64,000 nucleotides of DNA from positions 154,903 through 218,902 of IMG/VR virus record IMGVR_UViG_3300042891_000711; one strand, given 5' to 3'. The position numbers and the translations under genes are program-made. Shown piece after piece: positions 8,507 through 17,876 of the stretch; the first letter of the stretch is position 1, and each line of letters opens with the position of its first letter. This DNA comes from a virus. A model generated the notes under the pieces. It saw nothing but the letters and a program-made list of their open reading frames with translations. It ran no database searches and was not told the origin of the DNA.

Positions 8507-9770
8507 ATACAGCCGGTCTCTCTTTTAATATGTCTGCTAGCGTATAGGTATCTTTACGTATACTTTCTAATTGTAGCACACGAGCCTTACCTTTTGCAAG
8601 ACTTACTTTATATGTATCTGGCCATTGCTCATCAAACGTTGGTCGTGATTTTAACTGCACAAGTATATCCTGCATAGCACCAGAAGTTTGTGGTATTAGT
8701 TCATCTAGCCAAGGATGTAGTAAGTCGCGTGGTAGTGCCAGCGGACTAAGGATGATGTCAGGGCTAAAGCTAAAAATAACTTTAGCCAAGACATCTACGT
8801 TTTCTTTTTCAGCAAGCTGGGTAATGTTTGTGACTTCAAACATGCCGGGCAGTGTGAGAGTAAAGTCAATTCGCATTTGCCTTCTATGACTTGCTGTTCT
8901 AACTCCTTCACGGAAATTTGCAAGCCATGTATTGTAGTCAAGTCCTGTTCTAATATATTCTCCAATTCGACCAGTTCCGTCGAGGCTTGCACAGATTTGC
9001 CAGTCACGTAGCCCAGATAGAATATCCCTATAGAGATTGATGCCACGATAGTCGACGCGGCTAAGATTTGTATTGTATCTTGCGTAAACATTTTTACCAT
9101 ATCCTAGTTCAACAATGCGTTGCATATAACGCCAATGTTGTTCATACATCAAGGGTTCACCACCCACCCAATATACTTCTTCTACTTGATGATCTTCAAC
9201 TGCTTGAGCAAACTCCTGTTCAATTTGACTATCTTGAAATTTTGATATTTCATTTCTTACTTCGGGCCGCATCCAATTGTTCTTTGGATTATGCCAGTTA
9301 ATCATGTCATATTGTCTTTGTTCAGACTCCCATGCACTGCTTAACATATCACCACACATACGACATTTGAAATTGCATAAGTTACTAAAGCGATAATCCC
9401 AGCTTACAGGACGAAGTGTAGTAGTTCCGTCTGGTTGGGTATTCTCTAGTACTTGCAAATACTTATGGCCAAACAGACTATCAAAATAACTACGGTAAAT
9501 GCTAGTGTTAAGTAATTTGTCATTGCACACTTCGCACTCAGGTAGTGTTTCACCTGCCATCATACGGCGACGTACACTTTTCATGTGTTCGCTATTCCAA
9601 TGTTCTTCAAGTGTAATAGGAATATATGTGCCAGTACCAGCTTTAGTATCTATGTACTGTTCAAAGTTCTGTGCGGGCTCGCGACTAGCACAGCACATAC
9701 GTCGCTCAGTTTGCGGACTAAGATATGTATGTACCCACGGTGCTAGACAAAGTGTACTAGGCTTCGACAT
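8481..9770 (-). CDS. Radical SAM protein with N-terminal twitch-like domain
   Basis: A 429-residue radical SAM enzyme. The [4Fe-4S]/SAM motif CNFKCRMC is at Cys132, 136 and 139, followed by the GGEP motif (WVGGEPLM). Upstream, an LAPWVH block, paired CC, an R-x-x-M region and a terminal C-x-x-C form a cysteine-rich half-domain like the SPASM/twitch auxiliary cluster domain but placed at the N-terminus. Such proteins often modify peptides or carbohydrates by radical chemistry. It overlaps the upstream tandem radical SAM gene by 14 bp. The substrate is unknown. Confidence 0.9.
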   Translation of the reverse strand: MSKPSTLCLAPWVHTYLSPQTERRMCCASREPAQNFEQYIDTKAGTGTYIPITLEEHWNSEHMKSVRRRMMAGETLPECEVCNDKLLNTSIYRSYFDSLFGHKYLQVLENTQPDGTTTLRPVSWDYRFSNLCNFKCRMCGDMLSSAWESEQRQYDMINWHNPKNNWMRPEVRNEISKFQDSQIEQEFAQAVEDHQVEEVYWVGGEPLMYEQHWRYMQRIVELGYGKNVYARYNTNLSRVDYRGINLYRDILSGLRDWQICASLDGTGRIGEYIRTGLDYNTWLANFREGVRTASHRRQMRIDFTLTLPGMFEVTNITQLAEKENVDVLAKVIFSFSPDIILSPLALPRDLLHPWLDELIPQTSGAMQDILVQLKSRPTFDEQWPDTYKVSLAKGKARVLQLESIRKDTYTLADILKERPAVYEWYNNIA

Positions 9771-12312
9771 AGCCCATTGCTACAGCAATCTCTCTATGAG
9801 TAGTTAACATACTCTGCTCACGGTATGCGTCTGTCTGTTGCATCTTATGTAGGAATTCTGTGCCATCACTACCACCACCATTTTCGATAAATTGAATTAT
9901 CTTATCAATTTCAACTCGATGCTTAACATTAAATGGATAAGCAGATAATCTATCAATTACTAACTTTTGTGCATCCGTTGTCATTCGATTGATACACATA
10001 ACACTCGGGTCATGCAACATATTAAAATGCACCATATCAAATTGTTGAGTATTAACCCAGTCACATAGCTCGGGCAGATAATAAACATTTTGTATGTTAA
10101 CGGTCATGCAAACCTGTGTCTGAATTAAATTAGTTTTCATGGCATTAAATTTTATAACATTAGTTTTTACTTCTTCCCACACAGCACCATAGCGTTCGTA
10201 TTCAAAACGTGCTTCGGTATTATCAATACTAACTGCAATTTCAACATTTCTAAATTTACTCCATAAGGCAACTTCTTCGTCGCTTGGGTATACTGTACCG
10301 TTAGTATTATAGTGTATATCAATACGTTTACTATATCCATGCTCAACTGCATAGCGTAATAGTTTAAAATGCTCTTCGATTAGGAATGGTTCGCCGCCTG
10401 TGAATTCAAAGTACTTAATGTTTGGTAATAGTTCTTTTAAATTTTCCCAAAATACTTCGCTTTCCCTCGGCCAGGTTCCTTCTTGTAGGAACATATATGC
10501 ACCGTGTTGTTTACGGTCATATCCCTGCACGTCTTTATATTTTCTAGCTTCGTAATCAATTTCTTCTTTAGCCCATTTACTGCTACTCCATGATCCGCAT
10601 ATACGACATTTAAGATTACAGATGTTGCCTAGTTTAAGATCAATGAACCAAAGTTGATCCGGTGTATCATTACGCCAATCAACTATTGGATAGAATTCTT
10701 TAAGTCTAATTCTGCTGTTGATACGTTTACTAACTATGCCCGCATCTTCTTCACTCCAGCAACGATTGCATGTACTAGGCTTTTCACCTCGACGGAATTG
10801 TTGGCGCAGGTCCTGCATGTATTCACTATTGTAAATTTCAGCCAAGGAGCTTTCTCTAAGTTTATACGGAGTACCATCGGGTTTAGTAATTTCATCTTTA
10901 GCCAGACAACACGGACGGGCTGTGCCGACTGGACTTGCTTCAATACTGACCCACGGCAACATACAGATATTATCATGTGTCTTATTGATTCCCAAATGGT
11001 CTCTCAACTCTTGATATTCTGGAAACACTTCTTCGAATGTTTCTTTTCTAAACTCATCGGTTTGATCATTTATCTTAAAAAATTCTTTTAATAAATGGCT
11101 CTTATCGTCTTGATACATAAATGTGATAATAGCTCGATAACCCGATATAGCTCGTTGTAAATGATCCTGTGGGTCAAGCCAAGCAATATGTTCTTCAACA
11201 CGTTGCTTAATTCTATCTTTAAACTGAATTGGTAATACATCGATTCGATCACGTTCTGGACTTTGTAGAATGTTAACATTCCAATCCATTGCTTTAATTA
11301 AGCCAAGTTCAACCCATTCTTTATGAAATTCAGTTAAATGCCAAGCATTAAGTATACTAACTGTACTGCTGACATAAAAGTCAACTTTAGGACAAATTTC
11401 AATCATTTTGCGTCGATTTTCTACTGTTTCTGCCCAGTCTGTGCCCTTGCGGATGTATTCTCCGCGAAGATATGAATCATCTAAACTAGCACCCACACTT
11501 ACTACATCAAACAGTTTCCAATATTCAAATACCATCTTATCTTTAAGACGTATGTGACTGAAGTTTGTGTTGTAGATTAACCTAACATGGAACATTTCAC
11601 GCTTAACCAGTTCTTCTAATATGCGATAATGTTCTTCCATGATTAATGGCTCGCCGCCGGCAAAGTAAATCTGTTCTAGATAGGGAATGTGTTCCTGCAT
11701 CTGTTCCCACATGTCATCTTTATTTTTACCTGCAAACATAATCTGCGGATGATTTAATTTACCGAATAGTTTAGTTTCTTCTGCAAACCAACTACTGCTG
11801 AATAAACTACCACAAGTACGGCAACTAAAGTTACATAGATTACTAAAACGTACATCATAGTAGCGTAGTTTAAAGTCATCTAAACTACCGTCGGCATTAG
11901 TTTTATCTGCTAAGGCAATATGATGTCCAAAGTTCTTATTTTGACTGTTGCGCATCGAAAAGAATCCGTTGTCTTCTTGTTCGTAACAACGTGTACATTC
12001 TTTACTGGGTTTATCCTCTAACATATTTAGACGCATCTGTTTGTATGGGGTTCCATTCCATACTTCTGCCATGGTATTCTCTTTGAAGTTACCAATCGGC
12101 AAATGCATTTCACCTAAACAACATGGATATGCACGACCATCGGGAATTCCATGCATGTGCGTCCATGGTATCATACAGAAGTGCTTGCTTTCTATTAGTT
12201 TATATGTTTGATCTTCTGTTAACTCATCTTCATGTATATACACAGGTTTACGTGTATTGTAATTGTGATTTTTATGATGTACAGTTAATTTTTTGCTTGG
12301 CTCATCGCTCAT
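9757..12312 (-). CDS. Tandem (double) radical SAM protein, two complete twitch-radical SAM modules
   Basis: An 851-residue protein made of two full copies of the module seen in the neighbours. Module 1: MIPWTHMH and CC near residues 46-63, CNFSCRTC at Cys160, 164 and 167, and FAGGEPL. Module 2: MLPWVSIE and CC near residues 450-470, CNLKCRIC at Cys565, 569 and 572, and FTGGEPFL. Each module also has the C-x-x-C of its N-terminal cysteine-rich domain. Both active sites keep all three cysteines, so both are probably functional. A fusion of two complete radical SAM enzymes is unusual. It starts with an ATGA overlap to the upstream radical SAM gene. Confidence 0.9.
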   Translation of the reverse strand: MSDEPSKKLTVHHKNHNYNTRKPVYIHEDELTEDQTYKLIESKHFCMIPWTHMHGIPDGRAYPCCLGEMHLPIGNFKENTMAEVWNGTPYKQMRLNMLEDKPSKECTRCYEQEDNGFFSMRNSQNKNFGHHIALADKTNADGSLDDFKLRYYDVRFSNLCNFSCRTCGSLFSSSWFAEETKLFGKLNHPQIMFAGKNKDDMWEQMQEHIPYLEQIYFAGGEPLIMEEHYRILEELVKREMFHVRLIYNTNFSHIRLKDKMVFEYWKLFDVVSVGASLDDSYLRGEYIRKGTDWAETVENRRKMIEICPKVDFYVSSTVSILNAWHLTEFHKEWVELGLIKAMDWNVNILQSPERDRIDVLPIQFKDRIKQRVEEHIAWLDPQDHLQRAISGYRAIITFMYQDDKSHLLKEFFKINDQTDEFRKETFEEVFPEYQELRDHLGINKTHDNICMLPWVSIEASPVGTARPCCLAKDEITKPDGTPYKLRESSLAEIYNSEYMQDLRQQFRRGEKPSTCNRCWSEEDAGIVSKRINSRIRLKEFYPIVDWRNDTPDQLWFIDLKLGNICNLKCRICGSWSSSKWAKEEIDYEARKYKDVQGYDRKQHGAYMFLQEGTWPRESEVFWENLKELLPNIKYFEFTGGEPFLIEEHFKLLRYAVEHGYSKRIDIHYNTNGTVYPSDEEVALWSKFRNVEIAVSIDNTEARFEYERYGAVWEEVKTNVIKFNAMKTNLIQTQVCMTVNIQNVYYLPELCDWVNTQQFDMVHFNMLHDPSVMCINRMTTDAQKLVIDRLSAYPFNVKHRVEIDKIIQFIENGGGSDGTEFLHKMQQTDAYREQSMLTTHREIAVAMGYVEA

Positions 12313-13661
12313 AAGGTGTCGTACCAGTTAGTTAATTGTGTAAATGTATATTTAAAGTCTTTGCCTCGACGTTGGTCGTATTGCTGATAAAATTGTTTAA
12401 AATCGTTTTGTAATTTAGGCAAATCAAATGCTTCAGCATGCGGAATATCTACCATGGTCAAATATTCAATTAGTCGTTTAATGTGCTCAAATTCGTGCTC
12501 ATGAAATACTGTATTCTTATTATTGTTAGCTAAAAAAGTTTCAAGTTCTAAACTATATTTTTTACGTAGTTCTAAGGGTAATATTAAAGGGCTTTGGAAA
12601 CTTGGAAAGCGCAGAATATTTAGAGTAAACGACAATGAATCACGTCCGTATTTCTCTTTGAGTTTCATTATATTGTACAAAAATTCACTGAGGCTTGATA
12701 AACACAGGGCATTGATTGTGCCCATGATATGCACGCCGCGCACCTGTTTGGATTCTAATAGAAATACTAAATTTTTGACCCATTGTTTCCATTCTAATCC
12801 ATCACGTATATACTCTGCTTGTGCGCCCATAGCTTCGTTACTGGTGTAGATATCAAGTTCGATACCCTGTGTGCTATCCAGCAAGCGTTCGAGTACATCA
12901 CGTTTAAAGCCAAGATTACTATTGATAGCTAGGCGTGTAGTACTGGCACCTTTATGTTCTTTAAACCAATCTATTAGACGCCATGTATAACCCGACATCA
13001 AGGGTTCACCACCTGTGATGCGCAGTTCTTTTAACGTCTTGTGTAGGTCTGTTTCCCACCACTTAAAGAACGCTTCCACATAAGGATTAACTTCATTGAG
13101 TGTGTAAAGTTGACTACTATCATGAACATGAGTAAAGTGATTCCTACCGTCTGATACCAAGTTTGTGTAAGCACCATTTGTTTTAATATCTCTGACCCAG
13201 GCGCTACTAAAAGCAGGATTGCAGTAACTACAAGCAAATTGACAAGTACGGTCAAAAGAAATTTCCAATGTCTGCAGATCCACGTCTTGGTCCGCGGGTA
13301 AATTATATGCATAATCTAAATCCTCATCTTTATAAATTACAGTTTTGTACACACGGTCACTGACTGCCGCTGTGCCCATGTCTTCAATCTTCCAGCAGTA
13401 TTCACAGCCCGCGGGTCGTTCACCTTGTTGCATCATACGACGTTCTTCTTTCTTACGTATGCTGTTGTGCAGGGCTTTGGGATTAGCAGCAATATCCTCA
13501 AGTGACACTTTGTGCGGTAGTGGATGATGACAGCTAGTAGTCATACCCGAACCCAACCATATAGTAGCATTGTACCACTTGGCCGCACAGAATGATTCTG
13601 ACTTAATGTCAATTACTCTACGCTTGTATTCTAAGTCTGTTTCGTTATTAATTTTCGGCAT
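12309..13661 (-). CDS. Radical SAM protein
   Basis: A 450-residue protein with a CxxxCxxC motif (CQFACSYC, Cys140, 144 and 147) and RITGGEPLM. The N-terminal cysteine-rich region differs from the two previous proteins: FCAAKWYNATIWL replaces the PW-H block, and a C-H-H-P signature replaces CC, ending in CEYCW. It is closest in layout to the next gene (13648-15030), with which it shares HHP/YHP, CEYCW/CSYCW and P-x-F/Y-S-x-x-W blocks. It overlaps that gene by 14 bp. Likely a paralogue working on a related step. Confidence 0.9.
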   Translation of the reverse strand: MPKINNETDLEYKRRVIDIKSESFCAAKWYNATIWLGSGMTTSCHHPLPHKVSLEDIAANPKALHNSIRKKEERRMMQQGERPAGCEYCWKIEDMGTAAVSDRVYKTVIYKDEDLDYAYNLPADQDVDLQTLEISFDRTCQFACSYCNPAFSSAWVRDIKTNGAYTNLVSDGRNHFTHVHDSSQLYTLNEVNPYVEAFFKWWETDLHKTLKELRITGGEPLMSGYTWRLIDWFKEHKGASTTRLAINSNLGFKRDVLERLLDSTQGIELDIYTSNEAMGAQAEYIRDGLEWKQWVKNLVFLLESKQVRGVHIMGTINALCLSSLSEFLYNIMKLKEKYGRDSLSFTLNILRFPSFQSPLILPLELRKKYSLELETFLANNNKNTVFHEHEFEHIKRLIEYLTMVDIPHAEAFDLPKLQNDFKQFYQQYDQRRGKDFKYTFTQLTNWYDTL

Positions 13662-15030
13662 GATATTTGCATTCGTTCCAAAATTCTCGCATCTGTGGGA
13701 ATATGTCTGTAAAATGTCCTATGTCAGTTTCGTATGCGCCGCGACGTTTATCGTATTCGCTAAAGAATCGATAGAAGTCCGCACGTTGTAGTGTAACATA
13801 CTTTGCATCTAACTTGCTACCATCTCGCATCCAAAGTAAGTTGCGTTCCATACGCTGTATTTCATAATCTTTAAAGCCAACAAAACTATCGTTGGGCATT
13901 AGGTTAGCCCGCATAAATGCTATAACATCTTCTAATACTGTCTGGTAACTTGCTGGAAGTATCTGTAAACTTTGCCAAGTTGGACTACGTAGTAAAGGTG
14001 TATCAAACCAAACACGTTGATAAGTTTCGCTATACAATTCACGTTGATCTAATACAGTCTGCAATAATTGTTTTAGTCCTAAAATATTTAAATTACTCAT
14101 CGTGATGATATAGGTTAGGCTATTGCGATAAGGTATATGTGTAAGATAACGATGTACATATGAATTTACTCTATGTTGATTTAAACCACGACGAATATAC
14201 TCCGACTGTCTGGTGTCACCCGAATCTAAACTAACATACTGCATAAAGTGTTCGATGCGTTCACCTTCGCATAGCTGTTTTACTTTGTCTAGATACTTGT
14301 CAAACAGTTCAGGCTCGACACTAAAGTTACTGGTTACATCAACGTGCAAGTCACTCTTAGGCAAGGCAAGTATGTAGTCAAACACACGATGCGTATTCTT
14401 ATCCATAAGTGGTTCGCCACCTGTCATACGGAAGTGTTTTAGTTTAGGATATAGTTCAGGCCACCAAGACCAAAATGCATCTACATAAGGATTTTCTGCA
14501 CGTACTGGAATTGGCTTACGTCGACCTTCAAAATGTTCAGGCGCATTGTGCGGAGTACTAGTTGGATATGCTCCCCATCGGTCAATATCTGTACCCCACT
14601 TAGTACTGTACTGCGGACTGCAATAGCTACATGCCAAATTACAGCCATGACTGAAGTTTACTTCTACATAACTTGGCGTAACGTCCTGATCCCAAGGTGC
14701 ATTAACTATAGTTTCGTAGTGTTCAGCAGCCCATGGTTCGCCACTGCGATAATGCCTATCGCTTAGTTGCTGGTTATCTTCTGCACTCCAACAGTAGCTG
14801 CATTCTGCCGGACGTGTTTGCTCTAGCATAAGTTTACGTTGCTGTTTCTTATAGTCAGTATTGTGTAAGGCACTGGGATTGAATAGTAATGGTGCGCTAT
14901 CAATTTCATGTAAAGGCGGATGATAACAACTGTTAGTTAAGCCCGTTGGTAAATGTAGACTTACCTGTTGCCACTTAGCCAAGCAGAGTGCCGGACCTAA
15001 CTTGTCCTTCATTTCTTCTGCGGCAGACAT
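13648..15030 (-). CDS. Radical SAM protein
   Basis: A 460-residue radical SAM protein with CNLACSYC (Cys130, 134 and 137), FRMTGGEPLM, an N-terminal LAKWQQVSLHLPTG block, the C-Y-H-P variant of the cysteine pair and CSYCW. Start choice: the frame extends to a GTG at 15075, inside the upstream gene, but the ATG at 15030 gives MSAAEEMKDKLGPALC and leaves a 7-bp gap after the upstream stop, so it is preferred. It is paralogous to 12309-13661 and is the first of four consecutive radical SAM genes in transcription order. Confidence 0.88.
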   Translation of the reverse strand: MSAAEEMKDKLGPALCLAKWQQVSLHLPTGLTNSCYHPPLHEIDSAPLLFNPSALHNTDYKKQQRKLMLEQTRPAECSYCWSAEDNQQLSDRHYRSGEPWAAEHYETIVNAPWDQDVTPSYVEVNFSHGCNLACSYCSPQYSTKWGTDIDRWGAYPTSTPHNAPEHFEGRRKPIPVRAENPYVDAFWSWWPELYPKLKHFRMTGGEPLMDKNTHRVFDYILALPKSDLHVDVTSNFSVEPELFDKYLDKVKQLCEGERIEHFMQYVSLDSGDTRQSEYIRRGLNQHRVNSYVHRYLTHIPYRNSLTYIITMSNLNILGLKQLLQTVLDQRELYSETYQRVWFDTPLLRSPTWQSLQILPASYQTVLEDVIAFMRANLMPNDSFVGFKDYEIQRMERNLLWMRDGSKLDAKYVTLQRADFYRFFSEYDKRRGAYETDIGHFTDIFPQMREFWNECKYHAEN

Positions 15031-15037
15031 GAAATTA

Positions 15038-15934
15038 CTACTCACGTGACATTGGGCCTCGGTTTTTAAACACACTTTTGTAGTGATGTTTAAAGAATCT
15101 ACTTTGATCAGCTGTGAAATGTGGAGCAGGTAATCCTAGTTTTACGCTTAATGTATGTGACATTTCACTACATTCTTCTACTAGATTATATACTTTATGT
15201 TGATGCCATATATTGTTTAGTGCATCGAAGTCCTGCACTTCTCTATAATCCCAATCTGTAATCATAGTCATGTATGTGCCTAGTTTAGCACCGTACATGG
15301 CCCAGTCACCGTTCTCTACATCTATGCCCACATTGTGCCATATGCTTAGATGATCATAGTTACGTTCGTGTACACGTTTTTCAAATTCTTGTAGTGTAGG
15401 TTTGGCACCACGATCCAAACACATCTTAACACCTTCTCTAAAGCCAGCTCGCCATGCTTGATAAGGACTTTGATTTGGATATGTTGTGCTGTAGCAATCA
15501 TTCATTGCCCAATATCGTGGATCAAAACAAAACTCAACTGCGGTATCATCTGCACCATCGCTGGCTTCGTGTGTACGCATATTGTTTACAAAATCCTTGG
15601 TCCAGCAACTCATACCACCATTGCCGTACATAAGTCCGTTGATAATGTTACGTGCTTTCCAACGGAATACTACATCTCGATTAGTATCATCCAGTGTAAG
15701 CTGTAGGTTAAAGAACTCTGGATCGGGTAAGTTATCACCATCTATTAATACAAAGCGTTCAGTATCACTTGCGGCGGCCGCGGCTTTATGTGCAGCATCA
15801 CTGCCCTTGACACCGTCTACTCGTTTAGCCCACGGCACCATGTTTTGAATTTTAATCCAAAACTCTTCTTTTTTAGGTTCATCGTAACTTAGGTAGATGC
15901 AGTCTAAATCTGCAATATCAACGATTTGTGTCAT
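15038..15934 (-). CDS. Glycosyltransferase-like protein (GT-A-type)
   Basis: A 298-residue protein. An N-terminal CIYLSYDEP strand is followed by a basic KRVDGVKGSDAAHKAA segment and then RFVLIDGDNLPDPEFF, whose DGDN is the position of the metal-binding DxD of GT-A glycosyltransferases. The second half is rich in aromatic residues (RYWAMNDCY, SIWHNVGIDVENGDWAMYG). Relatives occur in T4-like aquatic phages. It overlaps the upstream small gene by 17 bp and directly precedes the radical SAM series. Donor and acceptor are not predictable from sequence. Confidence 0.68.
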   Translation of the reverse strand: MTQIVDIADLDCIYLSYDEPKKEEFWIKIQNMVPWAKRVDGVKGSDAAHKAAAAASDTERFVLIDGDNLPDPEFFNLQLTLDDTNRDVVFRWKARNIINGLMYGNGGMSCWTKDFVNNMRTHEASDGADDTAVEFCFDPRYWAMNDCYSTTYPNQSPYQAWRAGFREGVKMCLDRGAKPTLQEFEKRVHERNYDHLSIWHNVGIDVENGDWAMYGAKLGTYMTMITDWDYREVQDFDALNNIWHQHKVYNLVEECSEMSHTLSVKLGLPAPHFTADQSRFFKHHYKSVFKNRGPMSRE

Positions 15935-16274
15935 AGTATTCTATATCCTGGTAGGTGTCAGTTGATTCTATTATTAGTCCTGCATGTTTCTTTACAGTAG
16001 CGTAGCCTGTGATACTACTAGTTAATTGTACACGATAACCCGGGTTGTTGTCAATCTTTTTTAGACGGCAGTCTACAATTGTATAGCGGAAATAATTCTC
16101 ATATTCATCTTGACTAACAACAACATACTGCGTATCTGCTGGGTGGTTCATCATTGTACACATTGTAATGATTCCAAGTTCATTGTAGTGTAATCTATAT
16201 TCTTTAACTTCTTCTACAGTAGGTTTGAGCATTGCCAATGCTTTTTCAAATTCACTTAAAGAGTTCATGTTCAT
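15918..16274 (-). CDS. Hypothetical protein, 118 residues
   Basis: No family is recognised. A predicted helical N-terminus (LSEFEKALAMLKPTVEEVKEY) is followed by a likely beta-rich part with TMMNHPADTQYVVVS, EYENYFRYTIVDCRLKK and GYRVQLTSS. Two start codons six bases apart (16274 and 16268) are both possible. It overlaps the glycosyltransferase-like genes on both sides, so it is translated with them, and may be an accessory subunit; that role is inferred. Confidence 0.72.
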   Translation of the reverse strand: MNMNSLSEFEKALAMLKPTVEEVKEYRLHYNELGIITMCTMMNHPADTQYVVVSQDEYENYFRYTIVDCRLKKIDNNPGYRVQLTSSITGYATVKKHAGLIIESTDTYQDIEYYDTNR

Positions 16275-17109
16275 ACTCCTTGACTAATTGATCCGTTACC
16301 CAAGACTTTTCATGATAGTGAACGGGGTGATATTGATTGGTGTTTGCTATGCGTATCATTGGCAGTTCTGTTTCACACATGACTAACTCGGGCCAGGGTG
16401 TACTAGTCCATGCATTAATTGCTGGCTTCATATGCACAAAATTAATAAAGTCTAGGCTAGGTAGTGTACAATCTTCTACACCAAGTAACTTTGCAGCTAG
16501 AGCATAGACAACATCAGTAGTGGGATTATCATCACGGCAGTTAAGTAATACATTGTCACGTATGTAGGCCCAATTTTTAAATATTTGTTCTGCTAAGGCA
16601 AAGAATTGCGTAGCTTCACGACTGTATCTAAAATACATTAGCCCATTGTAGGTATCGGGCAATTCATTATCGTCAAATAACTTTCTGTATTCTCGTGATA
16701 CGCTTAACTCCTGCTGATAGTTTCTACAGCCGGTGCTTAGTACAACATTTTTTAATCTAAAAGCAGTCCACCAATGTGCAATACTTCTAGTGAATACAAT
16801 GTCACTTTCAAGTTTAATTGTTTCTTTGAATGGAGTGAGATAAAATGCCTGCCATTCATTTGATAACTTCCATGTTTCGTTTTCAGCTAGGTCATTCTCA
16901 ATAGTAACAACATAATCAAACACCCGTCGATGTTGTTCTGTTATCTGTTCAAGTGTATGTTTATCAACTGCTACTGCGTATAAACTATCAGGCATGGTCA
17001 GTTTAATACTCATTGCTTGCACGTAAGCAAGCTGTAAGTAATCAACCTCTGTGGTATTCTGCGCAATGGTCATAAAACCCTGCTGTGCTTGATGTGGTGT
17101 TATGCGCAT
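16252..17109 (-). CDS. Glycosyltransferase-like protein (GT-A type, DxD)
   Basis: A 285-residue protein resembling GT8-like enzymes: an N-terminal strand and a YLQLAYVQAMS helix, AVDKHTLEQI, then LTPFKETIKLESDIVF, where ESD stands at the metal-binding DxD position. Later regions include VVLSTGCRNY and GLMYFRYS. It shares its plan (V/VDYLQLAYVQA, L-(T/S)-P-x-x-ET-I-x-L-(E/D)-SD) with the next upstream gene, so the two are probable paralogues. The overlap with that gene is 10 bp. Confidence 0.68.
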   Translation of the reverse strand: MRITPHQAQQGFMTIAQNTTEVDYLQLAYVQAMSIKLTMPDSLYAVAVDKHTLEQITEQHRRVFDYVVTIENDLAENETWKLSNEWQAFYLTPFKETIKLESDIVFTRSIAHWWTAFRLKNVVLSTGCRNYQQELSVSREYRKLFDDNELPDTYNGLMYFRYSREATQFFALAEQIFKNWAYIRDNVLLNCRDDNPTTDVVYALAAKLLGVEDCTLPSLDFINFVHMKPAINAWTSTPWPELVMCETELPMIRIANTNQYHPVHYHEKSWVTDQLVKEYEHELFK

Positions 17110-17876
17110 ACTGTATCTACCAACTGATTAAAATTTTCACTAAGCAAATAATCTTTATCCATCACGTGTATGTTTTGCAGGGCAATGACATGTGCAGAAT
17201 TTTCTTCGCGTATAATCATCTTTTCGCCCGTTATTTCAATGTTTTTAATTAGTTTATCCAGGGTTAACATAGTCCAAGGTATACTTTGTGTGGTGTTAGT
17301 AGTGTACCCATTAATGATGTTGTTAGCAATAGCAAACGCATAATCATTGCGGAAATTACGTTCTCTTAAGTGATATAGTTTTTGATAGTAAGCATAGTTA
17401 CGTTCAATACGACCAACTAAATCAAATAACATTTGTGTTTTATCTGTACGCTTAAATGTTATAGCAGTTGCCCATACATAATCTAAACTTAACTGACCCA
17501 TGTTGCCCGACATTGACTGTTCAGGGCTTTGATTATTGTGCATTAACTTATAATCAACTGTTGTATCAAGTATAGTTAATAAACTTGAGTCTAACTGTAG
17601 ATAGTCACTGTCAAGTAAGATAGTTTCGTCATAAGGGCTAAGTTCGTATGCACGATATCTACCACCATTCTTCCATTCTGTACCACCAGCATAGCCAGTG
17701 CGATAGTTAGCTAAACTAGGTACGCCCAGATCTGTGATAATGGTAGTAGGTAAGTTTAATGTATGTTTTATTAGTCGTGCGGCTTGCTCAGCGATTCTAA
17801 CATAATCAACTGTGGCAGTGTTAACAGCAAATAGTACAACACCTTTAGACTTTGCGGGCACGTCGAATTTCTTCAT
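17100..17876 (-). CDS. Glycosyltransferase-like protein (GT-A type, DxD)
   Basis: A 258-residue protein with GVVLFAVNTATVDYVRIA at the N-terminus, LPTTIITDLG, and YELSPYDETILLDSDYLQL, in which DSD is the expected metal-binding DxD of a GT-A fold. A GNMGQLSLDYVWATAITF segment follows. It is similar in layout to the downstream 16252-17109 product. The start overlaps the upstream gene by 32 bp. It is the first glycosyltransferase-like gene after the early promoter at 18210-18238. Confidence 0.7.
   Translation of the reverse strand: MKKFDVPAKSKGVVLFAVNTATVDYVRIAEQAARLIKHTLNLPTTIITDLGVPSLANYRTGYAGGTEWKNGGRYRAYELSPYDETILLDSDYLQLDSSLLTILDTTVDYKLMHNNQSPEQSMSGNMGQLSLDYVWATAITFKRTDKTQMLFDLVGRIERNYAYYQKLYHLRERNFRNDYAFAIANNIINGYTTNTTQSIPWTMLTLDKLIKNIEITGEKMIIREENSAHVIALQNIHVMDKDYLLSENFNQLVDTVCA

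Noticed and set aside
8795-9100. 101-codon minus-strand frame with a membrane-like segment
   Set aside because: It is an out-of-frame reading of the radical SAM gene 8481-9770, which has clear catalytic motifs across the same bases.
10654-11091. 145-codon plus-strand open frame inside the double radical SAM gene
   Set aside because: It is antisense to conserved radical SAM sequence, has no ribosome binding site or recognisable motif, and its composition reflects the complementary strand.
15031-15075. GTG start at 15075 for the first radical SAM gene
   Set aside because: It would add 15 unconserved-looking residues inside the upstream gene; the ATG at 15030 follows that gene's stop.
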